64,000 bases of DNA from Microbacterium sp. SL75 (GTDB lineage: Bacteria; Actinomycetota; Actinomycetes; Actinomycetales; Microbacteriaceae). Below, piece after piece: positions 63,428 to 64,000 of the stretch (within the stretch, counting starts at the first letter, position 1; every line of letters starts with the position of its first letter). A program made the position numbers and the translations under genes. The notes below the pieces were generated by a model. That model did not search any database and had not been told where the DNA came from. It saw only the letters and a list, made by a program, of their open reading frames with translations. The stretch spans positions 62,001 through 126,000 of the forward strand of contig NZ_CP113067.1 in the NCBI RefSeq assembly GCF_026625865.1, in the 5' to 3' direction.

Positions 63428-63775
63428 TCAGGAATTCGCCTCGGCGTACGCGTCGAGAATGGTGGCGGGTACGCGGCCGCGGTCGCTGACCGTGTGGCCG
63501 TTCGCGCGCGCCCATTCCCGGACGGCTCCGAGATCGACGTCATTCGAACGGCGAGCGGCCCGGGGCCGACGCGCGGCCGAATTGCCACGGGACACCGAGC
63601 GAGCGGCATCCACGAACGGAGCGATCGCCGAGTAGAACTTGTCGGCATTGCGGTCGGAGAGGTCGATCTCGTAAGCGCGACCTTCGACGGAGAAGGTGAT
63701 CTGCTTTCCCTGCCCGTCTTCGAGAACGGAGCCGTCGAGGTCGTCGACGAGGTGCGTGATGTGCTTCATAGCCAT
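63428..63775 (-). CDS. lsr2: Lsr2-family nucleoid protein, paralogue 2
   Basis: 115 residues with the same two-part layout: KHITHLVDDLDGSVLEDG, ITFSVEGRAYEIDLSDRNAD, then a linker rich in Arg (AARRPRAARRSND) and VREWARANGHTVSDRGRVPA with the RGR minor-groove motif. It is the more canonical copy. ATG 63775 has no strong ribosome-binding site; ATG 63769 (MKHIT) is an alternative. Leftward, 210 bp upstream of paralogue 1. Confidence 0.94.
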   Translation of the reverse strand: MAMKHITHLVDDLDGSVLEDGQGKQITFSVEGRAYEIDLSDRNADKFYSAIAPFVDAARSVSRGNSAARRPRAARRSNDVDLGAVREWARANGHTVSDRGRVPATILDAYAEANS

Positions 63776-63944
63776 AATACGAAAAACCTTACACCCGCAT
63801 TCAATGAATTTCCCGCATAAGTCCTCTCCGGTAAAAGCACCGGGTGTCCAGCGCGCCGCGAGATAGGCACGACCGCCGTCGGGGGACTATCCTCCACGGG
63901 TGGTGTTCGCTCCCAGGACCCACTCGAGACAGAGGATGCGTCGC

Positions 63945-64000
63945 GTGAGTCTTTTCCGTACCAAGTCGGTGGAGCAATCCATCGCCGACACCGATGAGCC
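63945..64000 (+). CDS. APC-family amino acid permease (start only)
   Basis: The last 56 bases encode SLFRTKSVEQSIADTDEP after GTG 63945, which matches the N-terminal cytoplasmic tail of actinobacterial APC amino acid permeases (SVEQSIADTDEP). AGAGG lies 9 nt upstream. ATG 63936 in frame is possible. Continues beyond the window. Confidence 0.72.
   Translation, partial: MSLFRTKSVEQSIADTDE

Overview
The window is very GC-rich (about 70 % by eye) and densely coded, with many 4-bp ATGA stop/start overlaps. It carries actinobacterial markers: two Lsr2 proteins, F420-type luciferase-like oxidoreductases, HAIR elements for HspR, an ATP-dependent LigB-type ligase and class Ib nrdHIEF. It fits a Microbacterium-like member of the Microbacteriaceae (inference from gene content and style; no search was run). 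No rRNA, tRNA, CRISPR array, transposase or integrase was seen.

Layout. 1-8.4 kb: 3' part of hrpA, a MarR/EamA divergent pair around a long palindromic operator, and a two-component system with a DUF4097 protein. 8.4-15.2 kb: a ChvE/MmsA/MmsB-type multiple-sugar ABC transporter with an extra, repeat-bearing binding-protein paralogue and its LacI regulator, with matching operator-like palindromes at both promoters. 15.4-23.8 kb: M20 peptidase, Gfo/Idh oxidoreductase, NYN protein, an intergenic region with two identical 55-bp palindromes flanking a VNTR, a hydrolase-like protein plus DNA ligase, a RecQ-family helicase and a DoxX-like protein. 23.8-35.7 kb: a double-domain luciferase-like oxidoreductase, a ClpC-type ATPase behind two HAIR operators, membrane proteins, a frameshifted rRNA-type methyltransferase, several very small genes, and a ribokinase/nucleoside hydrolase pair in which the ribokinase has no conventional start codon.

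35.9-37.8 kb: a visibly lower-GC three-gene operon directly downstream of nrdF. It encodes a class III nucleotide cyclase, an E2-like (ubiquitin-conjugating-fold) protein and a three-helix membrane protein of the Pycsar effector (PycTM/DUF5706) type. I read this as a Pycsar anti-phage system with an E2-like accessory gene between cyclase and effector, a combination I do not know as a described subtype. It is the most interesting object in the window.

37.9-41.7 kb: nrdHIEF with NrdR-box-like and DnaA-box-like sites upstream. 42.1-47.5 kb: MFS transporter, hydrolase, acyl-CoA dehydrogenase-like protein, DUF445 protein and a gamma-glutamylcyclotransferase-like protein. 47.5-54.4 kb: histidine catabolism (hutG, then convergent hutI-hutU-hutH) with a divergent IclR regulator. 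54.4-60.9 kb: LacI regulator and a divergent oligosaccharide operon (binding protein, two permeases, amylo-alpha-1,6-glucosidase-like enzyme) with a palindromic operator; no ATPase gene is present. 61-64 kb: YbaK-like deacylase, leucine dehydrogenase-like protein, two Lsr2 paralogues and the start of an APC permease.

Most start codons were chosen from family alignment in memory plus ribosome-binding sites; uncertain ones are flagged.
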